A DNA stretch of 64,000 nucleotides from Phlyctochytrium arcticum (GCA_025602905.1 JAHLKI010000033.1:62001-126000), one strand, 5' to 3'. Numbered from the stretch's first letter, positions 35,637-46,996 are shown. The notes: generated by a model not told the origin, from the letters alone. Translations and numbers: made by a program.

Positions 35637-37941
35637 TCACGCACGCGTAGAACCACCATCGCGACCTCGTCCTCTGCGTCCTCCTCGACCTCGTCCAGTA
35701 GTCTTGGGCTTGGGAGCTGCCTTCCGAACCTTCCCACACTGCTTCAGAACATGGTCGTACTGGTGCTCGGTCGATCCGCACCCTGTGCACCGACGCTTCG
35801 TGGGAGGCTTTGTCAAGTCCAAACCAAGACTAGACGCGTCCTCACCCGCCCCCATCTCCATATTCTCAACACTGGCGCACAGTGCACGCAAATCAGCCAT
35901 AAGATCGTCCTCCCCACTCAAGTCAATCATCTCGTCCTCGTCTTCCGGGTCGGACTCCGGAATTGGCTGGTCTCCTGGCGCGCTCAGGTCGTCTTCGCCA
36001 TCTTCAGCATCTCCAGCAAGACCAAGATCCTCGCCACTACTGTGAATGCGGGGTTCTTGCCACTGGTTTCGTGGTCTTCCAATGCCTTGCTTTTGCTGCG
36101 GTTCTCTAGCGCCGGCAATGTCTGGAGTTGTCTTGGGGTTCATCGACTAAGTACCATCGCGCGTCAAACTGCCGGTAGCTGAGCTGCTCCTTCTTCTCGA
36201 GGATACTCATGACTTCATGGCCGCACGGCACACCATAAACTTTGCGAATTGTGCACCGGCACTCCACATCACCATCGTCGATTGCTGCCGTCACGCTCTT
36301 CCAAGATTTCGATGTCAGGTTGATCGCAAATCTGGAAACAATTTGCTGAAGCGGCAAGAACATGACGTTGAAGGTGGTGACAATGCCGTTGATCTCGTTG
36401 TTGTACCGAATCTCGGATTTCTTCTGCATGCTTGCTACCGTCAAGGATATCTTCTTGTACGTGTGGGCAAGAGTTCCGACGGAAGACTTCAGGTTTTGTT
36501 TGATCCGCCGATGTTGGCTCTCGACAATGGATGTCTCCGTATGTCTGCAGTGTTTGAGTTGGTTGGTAGAGAAGCCGGCGAAATGTTCCTTGAAAGGTAA
36601 CTTGTTGGATGTGATGTAGTTAATTGTTTCTGGGCTAACAAGTTTCGCAATCTCGCTCCAGGCTTGTTTGAAGAGGGCTTCTGTCGGCTGCTCCAACATA
36701 TACTTCCAGTCCTTTTCGAATTTGGCCCATGTATATGCTTCCAAGTTATCATCAGACGCTGTCACAAAGTATTTGTGGCAGTTGGATTTGATGTTGAGAA
36801 GGATATGCCACCGGCAAAGGAGTCTCTTCGTCTGGGGCCAAACTCCTTTCAAGGCTCCTATCAACGCTTTTTCGTGGTCGGTTACTACAATGTCAGGTGC
36901 CCTGCCCAAAACTTGCGTCAACAACTGTAGGAACCAAACATAGTCGCCGCATTCTTCCTGCTCAACAATTCCAAATGCAATGGAGAATGTGTTGTTGGTA
37001 GCCGTGAATCCAACAGCATGCATCATTGGCATCTTGTACTTGTTGGTTTGGTAAGTGGCATCAATAATTACCACATCCGCGTACTTCCTAACGTTTGGAT
37101 TACCATCGGCTGACCAAAACAAACGACGTACGGTACGGTAGGCGTTCAGTGTGGAGTCCGCCACCAAATGATTTTGTTTCATTCTCGTCAACAGCGCCTC
37201 CATCATCGTCATAGTTCCAAGCTCTTTTCTCTGCATTCGGGCGACAATGTTGGAGACATCCCGAGCAACGATCAGGATCGGTCTGTCCGGATTGTCATCA
37301 GCAAGCGACTGAACTATTTCACCGGGACTACGGGCATCAGCGTACATATCAATAATCTTGGCGAGAATGACACCATCTGCAAGTTTTTGGGTGGCCCTTC
37401 TTGCTGCAGGCAGACTGGCAAGCTCTGCGGTGTTCCTCTTTGGATGGTTGATGTGCTGGTCGTGCCCGTCGCCAAATTTCACAATCCTCCAAACTTCTCC
37501 AACCAAGCTTAAACGGACTCTGTAGGTGCAACCGACCTTCTTACTCTCCCGCTTTCTCTTCGAGTTTGGAATGTTTGCTGGAGGCGACCCACCCTGACAA
37601 CAATGAAAGATCACCATACGAACAATTTTCGGATTGCCCCAGTGTTCCTTTTTCTTCTCAGAAACAGCAAATCCCTCGGAAAGCGCGTACTGATGAACAC
37701 CGTCAATCCCCTTTTCCATCGTGGCAAATTCAACATCCGGCGCAGCTTGAGGAAACCATGGAGCGTGGCGGGATGCGGCTTGCGCGATGATAGCATTTGC
37801 CAAAGCAGCTTGAGGGGCGGCCAGGCTACTGGGAAGAACGATTGCCTGTTCGGGGGTCAACCCGACCACAGTGGCAACCTCTGTTGGCGGTCTTGCGCTG
37901 GGGCGTGCGATAGCTGTGTCTGCAGAATTGGCGGCTTCCAT
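35637..37941 (-). CDS. MULE transposase, split by a frameshift
   Basis: The main frame 37941-36106 (611 aa) starts at an ATG. It has an N-terminal FAR1-type domain (HCCQGG, VGCTYRVRL, DQHINHP), then the MULE DDE core: first Asp in IIDATYQTNKY, second in IVVTDHEKA, Glu in TSIVESQHRR. A SWIM zinc finger follows (CRCTIRKVYGVPCGH). The second frame, 36143-35637, lies +1 and overlaps the end. It carries the family's usual tail: GRPRNQW, an acidic stretch, and a zinc knuckle CTGCGSTEHQYDHVLKQCG, then a Gly/Arg tail. The shift falls at the CCCC of GAACCCCAAG near 36136-36140. No GT-AG intron restores the frame. It is either a one-base mutation, an assembly error, or a programmed +1 shift. The first product keeps all catalytic residues and could be active without the tail. 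Confidence 0.88.
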
Positions 37942-38476
37942 TTCGGGTGTTGTGTTGTGTTGGTGTTGGACAGGTTCTTCGATTCAGAAGAATGGGGCGA
38001 ACCTGAGTGGCAATCGGACGGCCGGAGCGGAGTTTTGGTTGCCAAACAGCGCTGAGCCACATCTCGGACAAGGATTCGGACGTGGTATGATTTGGCAGAT
38101 GCCTTTACTATTAACCTTTCATTTTCAGAACAGCAAGCGTCGACATGTACCACTAGGCTAGTTCTTTGTTTACATTTCAACGGTTTTGCGTCACTATCTA
38201 GTTCGCCTTTTTTCAATACACTGCAATTCAGTTACTACAATGATTTCTTTTCGTTTTACAATGCGAGTGTTCACATTTGGTTCAGTCAGTACTCTGTTCA
38301 CATGTGGTTTATATGGGAAAGTGTGATCCGGATGCATAGCACACATTTGAGAGCGATTGCTAATGGAGTATAAACAAAAGTTGTTAAACGAAAAAGTTGC
38401 GATGGCCAAGGACAGTGCCGAAGCCGTGGTTCATCCGCACATGGGAGCACAAAAGGTCGCAATGCGAACACCAACG

Positions 38477-38536
38477 AAAAAGTTGTCCTAAAAAGGATAT
38501 AGCGCGTCCCCCAGTGGGAGAACCCCGCATTTTAGC
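38477..38536 (-). repeat. MULE terminal inverted repeat, right
   Basis: Exact inverted copy of 35276-35335. It ends ATTTTAGC at 38536; the flank continues CCAATTCTCC. Confidence 0.95.
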
Positions 38537-38887
38537 CCAATTCTCCTCATTTTGGCCATGATTGCGTCTTTAATGGGGGGGAGGAGTAATGTTTGTATTG
38601 GTAGTTGAGCTAGTACTATTTGGTCAAACTATTCTACGGGGGGACCTGGGGCTGCTCTACTCTTATAGAATTCTGTGCCAAGCACTCGACCACGACCGCC
38701 GAAATGCCGCTCAGCGCGACATCCTACGCGACGAGTTAACGCGACGCGTCTGTTTGAACACGCGCAACTTACACAGTCAACACATCAACCCATCAACACA
38801 CAACACACAACAAAACGCACCTCTGGGCGAAATGACGGACGTGAATCCCGCTCCAAAGGTTGAACGTTCACACTCCACAAGACTACG

Positions 38888-39175
38888 AGAAAGGCTATTG
38901 GATGGATCTCCCACTATGCCTTCAGGGTGCGACTTTTTGCCAAAGCGTTGGCAGACCCGAACGAGATCAAGGACGTTGTCTGCACTACGGAGGAATAGAC
39001 CACGAAAAAATGGCCTATCTGCGGGTTCCTTCACCATGCAATTGGGTCCAACAAACAGTACAAGTGTCAAAACCCCGATTGTGGATTCGAAGGGACGAGA
39101 GATAATGTCGGGGCGTTCATCAACATAGGTCTTCGGGCGATGGTCAAGGGAGAAGTGGCCGCGGTCGCGTGCTAG
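38888..39175 (+). pseudogene. Fanzor/TnpB-like nuclease relic with premature stop
   Basis: One plus-strand frame reads a clear TnpB/Fanzor C-terminus. It begins AIGWISHYAFRVRLFAKAL, typical of the helix before RuvC-II, and continues DVVCTTEE. A TAG at 38996-38998 stands where the family has Tyr/Phe (E-Y-T-T). The frame resumes TTKKWPICG, YKCQNPDCG and TRDNVGAFINIGLRA, then ends at 39173-39175. The first Cys of the zinc-finger pair is Trp here (WPIC instead of CPxC); the second pair and the RuvC-III RD are intact. No N-terminal or RuvC-I part is found upstream. It is a 5'-truncated, inactivated copy 350 bp from the right end of the MULE. It matches the Fanzor family better than the relic at 18743, and the two are different lineages. 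Confidence 0.75.
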
Positions 39176-40243
39176 CTAGTTTAGTTTTAGTTTAGAACCC
39201 TGCATATAGGGGAGCGGAGGACTTTCTCTTGTACCTTTGGTGCATTTGTATTGATATACTACCTGAAGTATATGCGACTCATGTTCCGCTAGAGTTTCCT
39301 AAAAAATCTCCTTCTCCAAACAAGGGCCAAGTAACGATTGTTAAGCTTGCACTGCCCCAAGCAGATTCTAGCGGGCAGCTGTATATATGTCCCCATGGAG
39401 AAGTTTGAACATGATTTTTTCGGAGGGCCTGTGAGCAGGGGGGAAATGACCCAATTGTGGATATCGCATCAACGGGGGTACTACCGTTGTGGGGAAGACA
39501 AAGGCAGTGTGCAGTGTGGTCGGAGCTTGTGCAACGTTCTATCGATTGGATATATATGCCAAACGAACCTACCTTCTGCATCGCACGGTCTATCTAGACT
39601 TTAAAGGAGGAGACCATTTGATGCCCAGCAGCACAGAGCAAACACATTGCACTGCCAATCAGAATCTATCGTGGCGGGCCTGTGCAGGCATGCATGATGC
39701 ATGTAGCTCAAAAGATCAATGCTGTCCCTATTACGACTTGAGCTACAATGGTGGCACTAACACAAGACCCTGCATCCATCCATGCACTGGCATCTTGGAT
39801 ACCCGGTGGATTTTAGTCGGACTTCAGTCAGATTTCGTTTAATGCCGTCCAGGCCTGCATCCAGCGTGTCTTGTCATCGGACGGACCTATCCGGGCTATG
39901 TTGAGTCTATCGGCGGCGATTCCCCCAGCTTTAATCTTCATTATCCCACCCCATAGTTGTCTTCCTGTCAATCCGCTGTTAGATTCAGAGAGAGATCTCA
40001 CCGCAAAAAGTTCCTGAGCCACTCGCCAACTTTGCCAAGCCACTTGCACACTGTCATCGGTGGCCAAATTTACCCGGCGCTGGCTGGATCGAAATTTTCC
40101 TTCTTTTTCTTGCAGAAATCCTGGTTCAAATTTAGGGGATTACAGTGGGATCTTACTTATTAGAGGTAAAGTTGTCGTCTTCACACCAGGACTTGGGACA
40201 GTGGCTGATCAGCTCTGCTACATACAGGTGCTGGATCACCGCA
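39176..40243. other. Interval with an unsupported Cys-rich open frame
   Basis: About 1.07 kb between the Fanzor relic and the FAD gene. The plus frame 39489-39842 has eight Cys in its second half with a CC doublet, but begins mid-frame without a signal peptide. The rest shows no gene. The promoter of the FAD gene should lie near the end. Confidence 0.4.
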
Positions 40244-42088
40244 ATGGACGCTGCAAGGCACACCTCAACTCTCGACGGCGGCGTTGAAGGCCCAAGGACG
40301 GATGAAACTCTCAACGCAACAAATGCCAATCCAGGCCCTCGCCAGGATTCACCTCTCCAGCAGCAAGTCGCTGTGATTGGATCGGGTCTCGCCGGCCTCG
40401 TAACCGCCTACCTTCTCACTGTGAATGGATTCGCGGTCGATCTGTACGAGAGAAACACAGGATTGGGAATGGCAGCCGCGAGTGTTGTAATGCCAAAGCA
40501 AGATGGAACAAAATTCATCATGGACGTACCCATGCGGTCGTTCTTCCCAGGTTTGCCCTTGGATTTTCGTTTGTCTGCCATTGGAAAGCTAATCTCTGTT
40601 TAGAAAACTACTCTCATCTGGTGTCCCTGTATAAATATTTCAACATTGACTATCATACATCAGAAAATAGTACGTCGTACTCGGACTATCCACCAACATC
40701 CGAGTCACAGCCGCAAAGCATTCCGCCATCGACTCTCTACTTTTCCTTTTCTTGCTACAAAATCCCATTCACCAGCGCCTCCATTTCACTACCAAATTTG
40801 CCACCCTTTTTCGATTTCTTTTCGGGGATTCATTTCTGGTCGGCTCTGTCTTACCTACTCCACAGCATGCGAGTTGTTTATGGGTACATCAAGTTTCTGA
40901 TCACTATCAAAATATTGGCTGCGCAAGGGAAACTGGTGGTTGACGGGCCTTTGAAGAACCTGACGTTAGAAGACTTTTGGATAAAGTATGGGATTGGAAA
41001 AGAATTTGTTGAGGGAACTTTTGAGCCGCTTTTCTGCGGTCTTTGCACTTGTTCTACGGAGGTGCTGAGGGAATTTCCAGCGGTTGTCATCTTAGGTATT
41101 TGATGGCAGTAACTCCTTTTTTTTGGAAGCATATGACTAAATTGACTGGCTAGATTGGGTTGCTCGGTCCATGCCATTTGGGAAAATGTCTTTTGTCACC
41201 AATGGTGTTCAGACCATCTGCGCAGAACTGGCTAAACCAATCAACAACTTGTTTTTAAACACCACAATTCAATCTGTACATACGCTGTCACATGAGCGGA
41301 CGGATCCAAGTGTGTCTGAGGATGCATTTTCTGACGTTGTGGTTGAGACGACCGACGGACGCCGTCAAACTTATCAGCATGTTATTTTCGCTACTCAAGC
41401 AAATCAAGCCGCCCGCATTATCCGCGCATCCAAATCCTTCGAAGAAGATCATGAAGCGAAAAGCCAAGTGGAGATTCTGGACCGTTTTACTTATGCGGAC
41501 ACGGTAGTTGTCTGCCACACCGATGGACAACTGATGCCTAAAGACAAGAGCAAATGGCGGTGTCTCAACTTTTTCAAACCAACATCCTACGACCCTGCAA
41601 CCATGCCTGCAACCACGGCAAACCCCTCTATGGTCTTGCCGTTTGAGCCTCAAGCCACCTCCGCTTGCACCCACTGGTTCAACATTTCTCATCCCGCTTT
41701 GTCACCGCATGGGAAAATCCAATATTTCCAAACCACCAATCCCCACGCTCTCCCCGATCCCACATTGACCCTCTCCACGGCATACTTTGAACGTGCTGTC
41801 GTGACGCAAAAATCACTCACTGCGTTGACCCATCTCGAAGCACTGCAGGGACGAGGTAGGCGGTGGTTTGTGGGCAGCTATGCTTGGGAGAGCATTCCAC
41901 TGCTGGAAGGCTGCGTAGCCAGTGCCACCAACATTGTTCGGCAGATCAAGGGTCGGCATCATGAGAAGACTATCGTTCCCTGGCAGGATCTGATGGCAAA
42001 TACGGGACAAGTGGGAATCCTTAATAGGGAAATCCTATTAGTATTGAGCGTAACGTTAGCCATATTCTGGGCGTATCTCTTCACATAG
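40244..42088 (+). CDS. FAD-dependent amine-oxidase-like membrane protein
   Basis: Three exons, 40244-40550, 40604-41095 and 41154-42088; phase-1 introns of 53 and 58 nt; 577 aa. After about 40 polar residues comes a Rossmann dinucleotide site, VAVIGSGLAGLVTAYLL with Glu-Arg at the second-strand end (DLYERN). This places it in the flavin-containing amine oxidase/NAD(P)-binding superfamily. Further family marks are GPLKNLTLEDFW, SFVTNGVQTICAELA, VIFATQANQA and a C-terminal GRRWFVGSYAW. The last 18 residues (LLVLSVTLAIFWAYLF) form a tail anchor, so the enzyme is probably bound to an internal membrane, facing the cytosol. The substrate is unknown. Proteins of this type are annotated only as 'amine oxidase' in fungi. 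The ATG at 40244 is chosen over an upstream GTG as the first Met before the site. Confidence 0.87.
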
Positions 42089-42393
42089 ATTACAGTAGAT
42101 AGCTCCTGTGCATTTTAACGCTCTCGTCAATTTCGATGCACGCAGCCCCAAACATCCAAACTTTCAAAGGCGCATGGAAAGTGCAGAATCAGTAACGGTG
42201 CAACTGAGCGCTGCCTGCGTTGCTGTGTTTCACTTCTTGCGGAGTTATCCACTTAAATAATGTCTTGCGCAGGTTTCCATAAACCAAGCAGTAGAAGCTT
42301 TGAGCTTGTCAGTTGACTTTCCACCGGCGCGTTGTCCGCCCTGCAATCAGCAACATTGTATCGGACATCCTACGCGTATACAGGACTTCCCAC
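42089..42393. other. Intergenic region
   Basis: 305 nt, FAD gene 3' end and UBE2S promoter. No gene seen. Confidence 0.45.
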
Positions 42394-43480
42394 ATGGTTC
42401 GTAGGTTTTCCACCTCCAACGTAGTAATTGGACTGACCGGAAGCAATAGGCTGCAGCAGAGACGATATCCCCGTCGGCCATTCGGCGGCTTTCAAAAGGT
42501 GCTGCTCAATTTCTTACCGGCAACTCATTGTTTATACTCACTCGGATGTTACGACAGAGCTTGGTGAACTGACCACAAATGCTCCCGAGGGCATCAAGAT
42601 CATTGTCAATCCGGAAAATATTCTTGATGTCCAGGCTTGGATTCAAGGCCCAGAAGGTATGAAACATATGATTGAGCATTGAACAAAGTGTGTTGATGAG
42701 TATTGTTTGGATATTAGATACACCATTTCAGGGAGGATGCTTTCGAGTTAGGCTTGTGTTGAGTTCTGACTTTCCCAATACACCACCAAAAGGTGACTTC
42801 ATTGATAGCGCCGTACCATCAAGTGAAATTAGGCCTGACATCTTGGATCACAGGGTTCTTTTTGACAAAAATTTTCCACCCCAATGTGTCAAAATCGGGT
42901 GAGATTTGCGTCAATGTTCTGAAAAAGGATTGGAAGAAAGAGTATGGCATTCGTCATATTTTTCTCGTAAGTTGCCCATATTTGTCTCCTTCCTGCGTTG
43001 GGCAGTTTTGACTGTGTACGGGCCCACTAGACGATCAAATGTCTTTTGATTGATCCCAACCCCGAATCTGCTTTGAATGAAGAGGCTGGTCGACTACTAC
43101 TGGAAGACTACGTTTCCTATGCTAAACATGCCAAATTGATGACCAGTATTCATGGGATAAACAAAAGCATTAGTTTCGGCAACTCTACAGATGGAGAAAG
43201 CAGCAGCAGTGGTGGTGGTGGTGGGGGGGCCAAGAGTGAAAGTACCCATGCGCAACAAGAGAATATCCGTATACCGGTTGGACCAGGTGCCAAATCTGAT
43301 CCTTTGGTCAAGGACACAACTCTGCCAAATTGTGTGGCGGCTGCAGCCGAAGTATTGACAGATTCCAACGGTCGACCGCCCAGTCCCAAACGACGGAGGG
43401 CAGCAGCAGGCGGGGATGCGGGGCCCATCAAGGATCAAGCCAAAGTGGTGGAAAAGAAACGGACTTTGCGGCGATTGTAG
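42394..43480 (+). CDS. UBE2S: Ubiquitin-conjugating enzyme E2 S (APC/C chain-elongating E2)
   Basis: Six exons: 42394-42400, 42460-42498, 42558-42656, 42718-42792, 42854-42966 and 43031-43480 (260 aa). Introns are 59-64 nt. UBE2S extends Lys11-linked ubiquitin chains on APC/C substrates. The UBC fold is complete: [37 protein letters not shown] and [12 protein letters not shown] with catalytic Cys at about 92 (Cys95 in human). [19 protein letters not shown] is nearly the animal sequence. A Ser/Gly-rich linker follows. The C-terminus is KKRTLRRL: the basic tail ending in LRRL is the known APC/C docking element, and its conservation argues strongly for function. Exons 2 to 6 are firm. The 7-nt first exon (MV plus one base) is inferred from phase and typical intron size, and is the weakest part. 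Confidence 0.92.
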
Positions 43481-43704
43481 CGGGGTTTCCTTTTTTTTCA
43501 ATTTTGTATTTAATGACTGTAAACAGTGTTTGTTACGGAAAATCTTCTTTTTGAACTTGTCCCAAGAAATTTGACCATGATTTTGATGGTGAGGTTTACT
43601 GCTACAACTTCCAGCGGCGCCGGTCGTCGCCTCGTTTCGTTTTGCCAGCGGATTTTATTTAGCCTGAGAGATCAGAACTGATCTTGGGAGATCTGCGCAA
43701 CAAG

Positions 43705-46700
43705 ATGACCACTGCACAGAAACGGACGACTACCCGCCAGGATGCGGTCTACACTAAAGTATCCTCGTCCTCGTCTTTTGATGATTTGAAGCTCAGACCG
43801 GCTACCCGAACAACGCGGTCATCGTCATGGAAGTTGATTCTAGCGTTGATGATATGGTGCGCTGTACTGGCAGTATTGGGCGTATATCGGCATCACAAGT
43901 TGCCGGTAGTGGTGGGAAAACAGGAGGGCATTGATACGATGCAGGTAAGCCAGAGTTGATTTCATACCCTCATTTTTCACCTTTATTGACGCAACATTCA
44001 TGTGGATAGTTTTCCGAATCCAGTGCTCGCGAAATCATTGTGGAGCTGGCGCATGAGATTGGCTTGCGGGTCGTCGGTACACATCAGGAACACATGTCTC
44101 GTGACATGATTGTGAGAAAGCTGAAGGAGCTGCAGGATCAAGCTGAGCGACTTGGGCAACATGATGACATTAAGGAGAAGGGTGCTCGACCGAAATTGGA
44201 AGTAGATGTCCAGGTGGTGGACGGATCGCATCGTTTTGAAATCATGGGGCAAGGTGAGCATCAGTCAACGGGTTTGTGATCGGCAACCGTCGTAATTCGT
44301 ATTTGTTTTTTAAAGCGGTGTTGAAGACGTATACCAACATTACGAATGTGGTCGCTCGTCTTTCATGTGGCCCTGCTTGTGACGAAAATGCCATTCTCCT
44401 CAACTCTCATTTCGACTCTACTATCGTCAGTCCCGGTGCATCTGACGACGGTGTCGGTGTCGCAGTCATGCTCGAGTTGGTTCGCGTGCTCTTACATCGT
44501 TCACCTACACAACCGCTACGCAACGCCGTCATTTTCCTGTGGAACGGCGCCGAGGAGACGTTGCAGGATGCATCGCATGGATTTATTACCCAGCACCCTT
44601 GGCGGAGCAGTGTACGCGGTTTGATTAACTTGGAAGCGATGGGACAGGGTGGCAAGGAAATTCTGTTTCAAGCCAATTCTGAGCAGATGATTAAAGCTTA
44701 TCAACGTGTACCGCATCCTCATGGAAGCGTTATCGTAAGTCCTTAATGATACGTATAATCTGGCGAATGTATATTCATACTATGTTGTAGTCGAACGACG
44801 TTTTCCGAACGGGGTTGATTATGAGTGACACCGATTACCGACAATTTGTGGATTACGGTGAATTAGCGGGATTGGTATGTTTGAGGCAATCTACGAAATC
44901 GGAGGCTATATCTCACACGTTTTATAGGATATGGCTTTCTACACCAATAGGTAACCCTTCTTTGCAAATTCTCAACCATATTGACACTCGGAACTCACTT
45001 GTTATTTTCTTTATATTAGCTACCTCTACCATACGATGCTTGACGTGGAAGAAACCATTGAGGATGGATCTATTCAAAATTTTGGTGAAAACACATTGGC
45101 AATGCTCGAGTACCTTCTCTACGAAGCCGACTTGAGTAAAATTGAGATTAACACCAACATCGTGTTTTTCGATGTTCTGGGTAAGTCCCCGTCTTTTACC
45201 CATGGGGTGTTATAACGATCTTGACAAATGGGTTCCTAGGTCTCTGGTTCTTTCACTATTCTTGGGCCACCGCACACCTTTTACACGGGCTTGTCATGTC
45301 GACTGCCATTTTGACCATTCTTGCCACGTCACCCTTTAAGCATCTGCCACTATACCTGAATGTCGCCAAGACGGCTAAAACCGCCTTTGCAGTCTTTTCA
45401 AGTAACATCTTGTCTATTGCATTTGGGGCTCTGATGGGATTGGGATTGTACGTGTCTACGGTTCGCCAAATGGTGTGGTTCTCACGGGAGTGGTATGCGT
45501 TGATCATGTTTGTACCAGGCTGTTTCGCGGGTAAGTTGTTATTCTTTTCCAATCATTCTTCCTACGCTCTTGACGGTTAATAAACCTACCAGGTGCATTG
45601 TTGCCCCATTTGTGGTCCCGGACTCGCGGTAAAGGTGCCGAAACCGCCACGTCTCGAGCCAAAAAGGATCTTACAGCTGGGGAAAATTCAGGTGACCCGC
45701 TGTACGAGCGCGCAGCTTACAACGGCATCATGCTGGTCCTAGTCAGTAAAATCGCTCTGGCTGGGATATTCCGCGTAGGCGCCAGTTATTTATTAGCCCT
45801 CTACTTGTGCCATTTTATATTGGGATTGGTCCTTGATTCCCTTTTGACCCGTCGGAAAGGGAACGGAATCCAACCGCTCCACCCGGCCGCATACTTTGCC
45901 GCCTCCTTCCCCTTTATCTTTACGACCGAGCTGTCGCAATGCACGCTCGACCTCTTTGTCCCCATCACGGGCCGAACTGGCCCCCACACACCTGTTGACC
46001 TGATTGTGGGGATTCTGACAGGCTTGTTGACCTACTTTCACACGTTTGGGTTACTGCCGCTAGCCTACCGCGTCAAAGTTACCAGTCTGCGTCGAGCCGT
46101 CCGTGGACTCATCCTACTCGGATGCGCTACCATTGGCTTTTTCGTTCTTTTCGTCCCGGCATATGACCAAATGCACCCAAAGGTAAACATACTGTGTCCC
46201 ATTCTGCTTCAAGACTTGTTGACTGAAGCTTGTCTCTTTATAGCGTGTGTTTGTGGAGTATAAGGAAAACGTCACGGCTGGAACGCGAGAAATCTTGATT
46301 GGACATGCTGACCCCGCTGGGTTTACCCAGGTTTTGGAAACGGTACAAAAGGAATTTGGGGTTCAGCCTACCTTACGGGACGAGCTTCGGACCGATCGGG
46401 ATTGGAGTACGATTTATCCCTTTAGCCATTTTATGGAATCATTCTCTTTTGATATCTCCCATCTGCCCACTCCAACACCATCCGCCGCGTCCGCTCCCAC
46501 TTTGCAAGTCCTCTCTTCCACTACGGACGACAAAGCCAAGACGCGTACACTCACGCTGCACTGCGCCTACCCCAACTACATCTGGACAGTTTTGTCCTTT
46601 GACGCCCACGTCCTGGACTGGTCCCTCTCGGACAAATCCCTGATTGACCCGCACACCACCAAACCTTACAAAATCCGTAATGCGGGCGGGTACGGGACCG

Positions 46701-46996
46701 CAGCCTGGAACATGACCATAACTTTGCGGAATACAGGACCGGTGCTTATGGAAATTTCGGGACTGGAGCGAGATACGTTTCATGAGATGGAGGCGGATGT
46801 ACGGTCACCCCAGGAGCGACGGGAGCGGGGGCGCTTGGTCGGAACGAAGGCTGGACAGGGTGTTGCGGTTGGACGGAGTTGGAAGTGGACGGATCGGTGG
46901 GGGTCTGCCACTGTCTTGAGCCGGGTCGAGAGAGTCATGCCGGATTGGGTCACGGGCTTGTATTTGGGAGTGGTTATCAATCGGTTTGAGGTTTGA
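43705..46996 (+). CDS. ERMP1: ERMP1/Fxna-type M28 metallopeptidase with multi-pass membrane domain
   Basis: Nine exons: 43705-43944, 44010-44253, 44316-44734, 44791-44874, 44928-44950, 45020-45180, 45240-45530, 45593-46182 and 46244-46996 (934 aa). Residues 1-45 are cytosolic, followed by a signal anchor (WKLILALMIWCAVLAVLGVY). The luminal M28 zinc aminopeptidase-like domain shows LLNSHFDS, SDDGVGVAVMLEL, WNGAEE, NLEAMG and LYHTMLD, so all metal ligands and the catalytic Glu are present. Then about seven to nine membrane helices and a C-terminal luminal beta domain follow, as in animal ERMP1 (Felix-ina), an endoplasmic-reticulum peptidase. The fungal equivalents include vacuolar Pff1, so organelle assignment is uncertain. 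The 23-nt fifth exon encodes DMAFYTN, needed to join to SYLYHTMLD. The gene is convergent with NAA15. Confidence 0.92.

Larger units (their letters stand above)
35276..38536 (-). mobile_element. Mutator-like element (MULE) with perfect 60-bp inverted ends
   Basis: A 3261-bp element bounded by identical 60-bp terminal inverted repeats (35276-35335 and 38477-38536). Weaker similarity continues inward (shared TGTGCTCCCA and AACCACGG words). It encodes a MULE-type transposase on minus. Perfect ends and a nearly intact transposase imply recent movement. Exact 8-9 bp target duplications directly at the ends are not seen; CAATTCTC occurs at 35239-35246 and 38538-38545, which could be a duplication if 29 bp were added or lost on one side. 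GC content and codon use look like those of the host genes. Confidence 0.9.

Noticed and set aside
36080..36160. An intron joining the two MULE transposase frames
   Set aside because: The available GT-AG pair creates a stop codon or the wrong frame.
39489..39842. Cys-rich open frame with a CC doublet, resembling small secreted knottin-like proteins
   Set aside because: No signal peptide, start falls in mid-frame without splice support, and the Cys spacing fits no family I can name.
43150..43501. Minus-strand open frames over the UBE2S tail
   Set aside because: Shadows of the Gly/Ser-rich linker; no start or domain.
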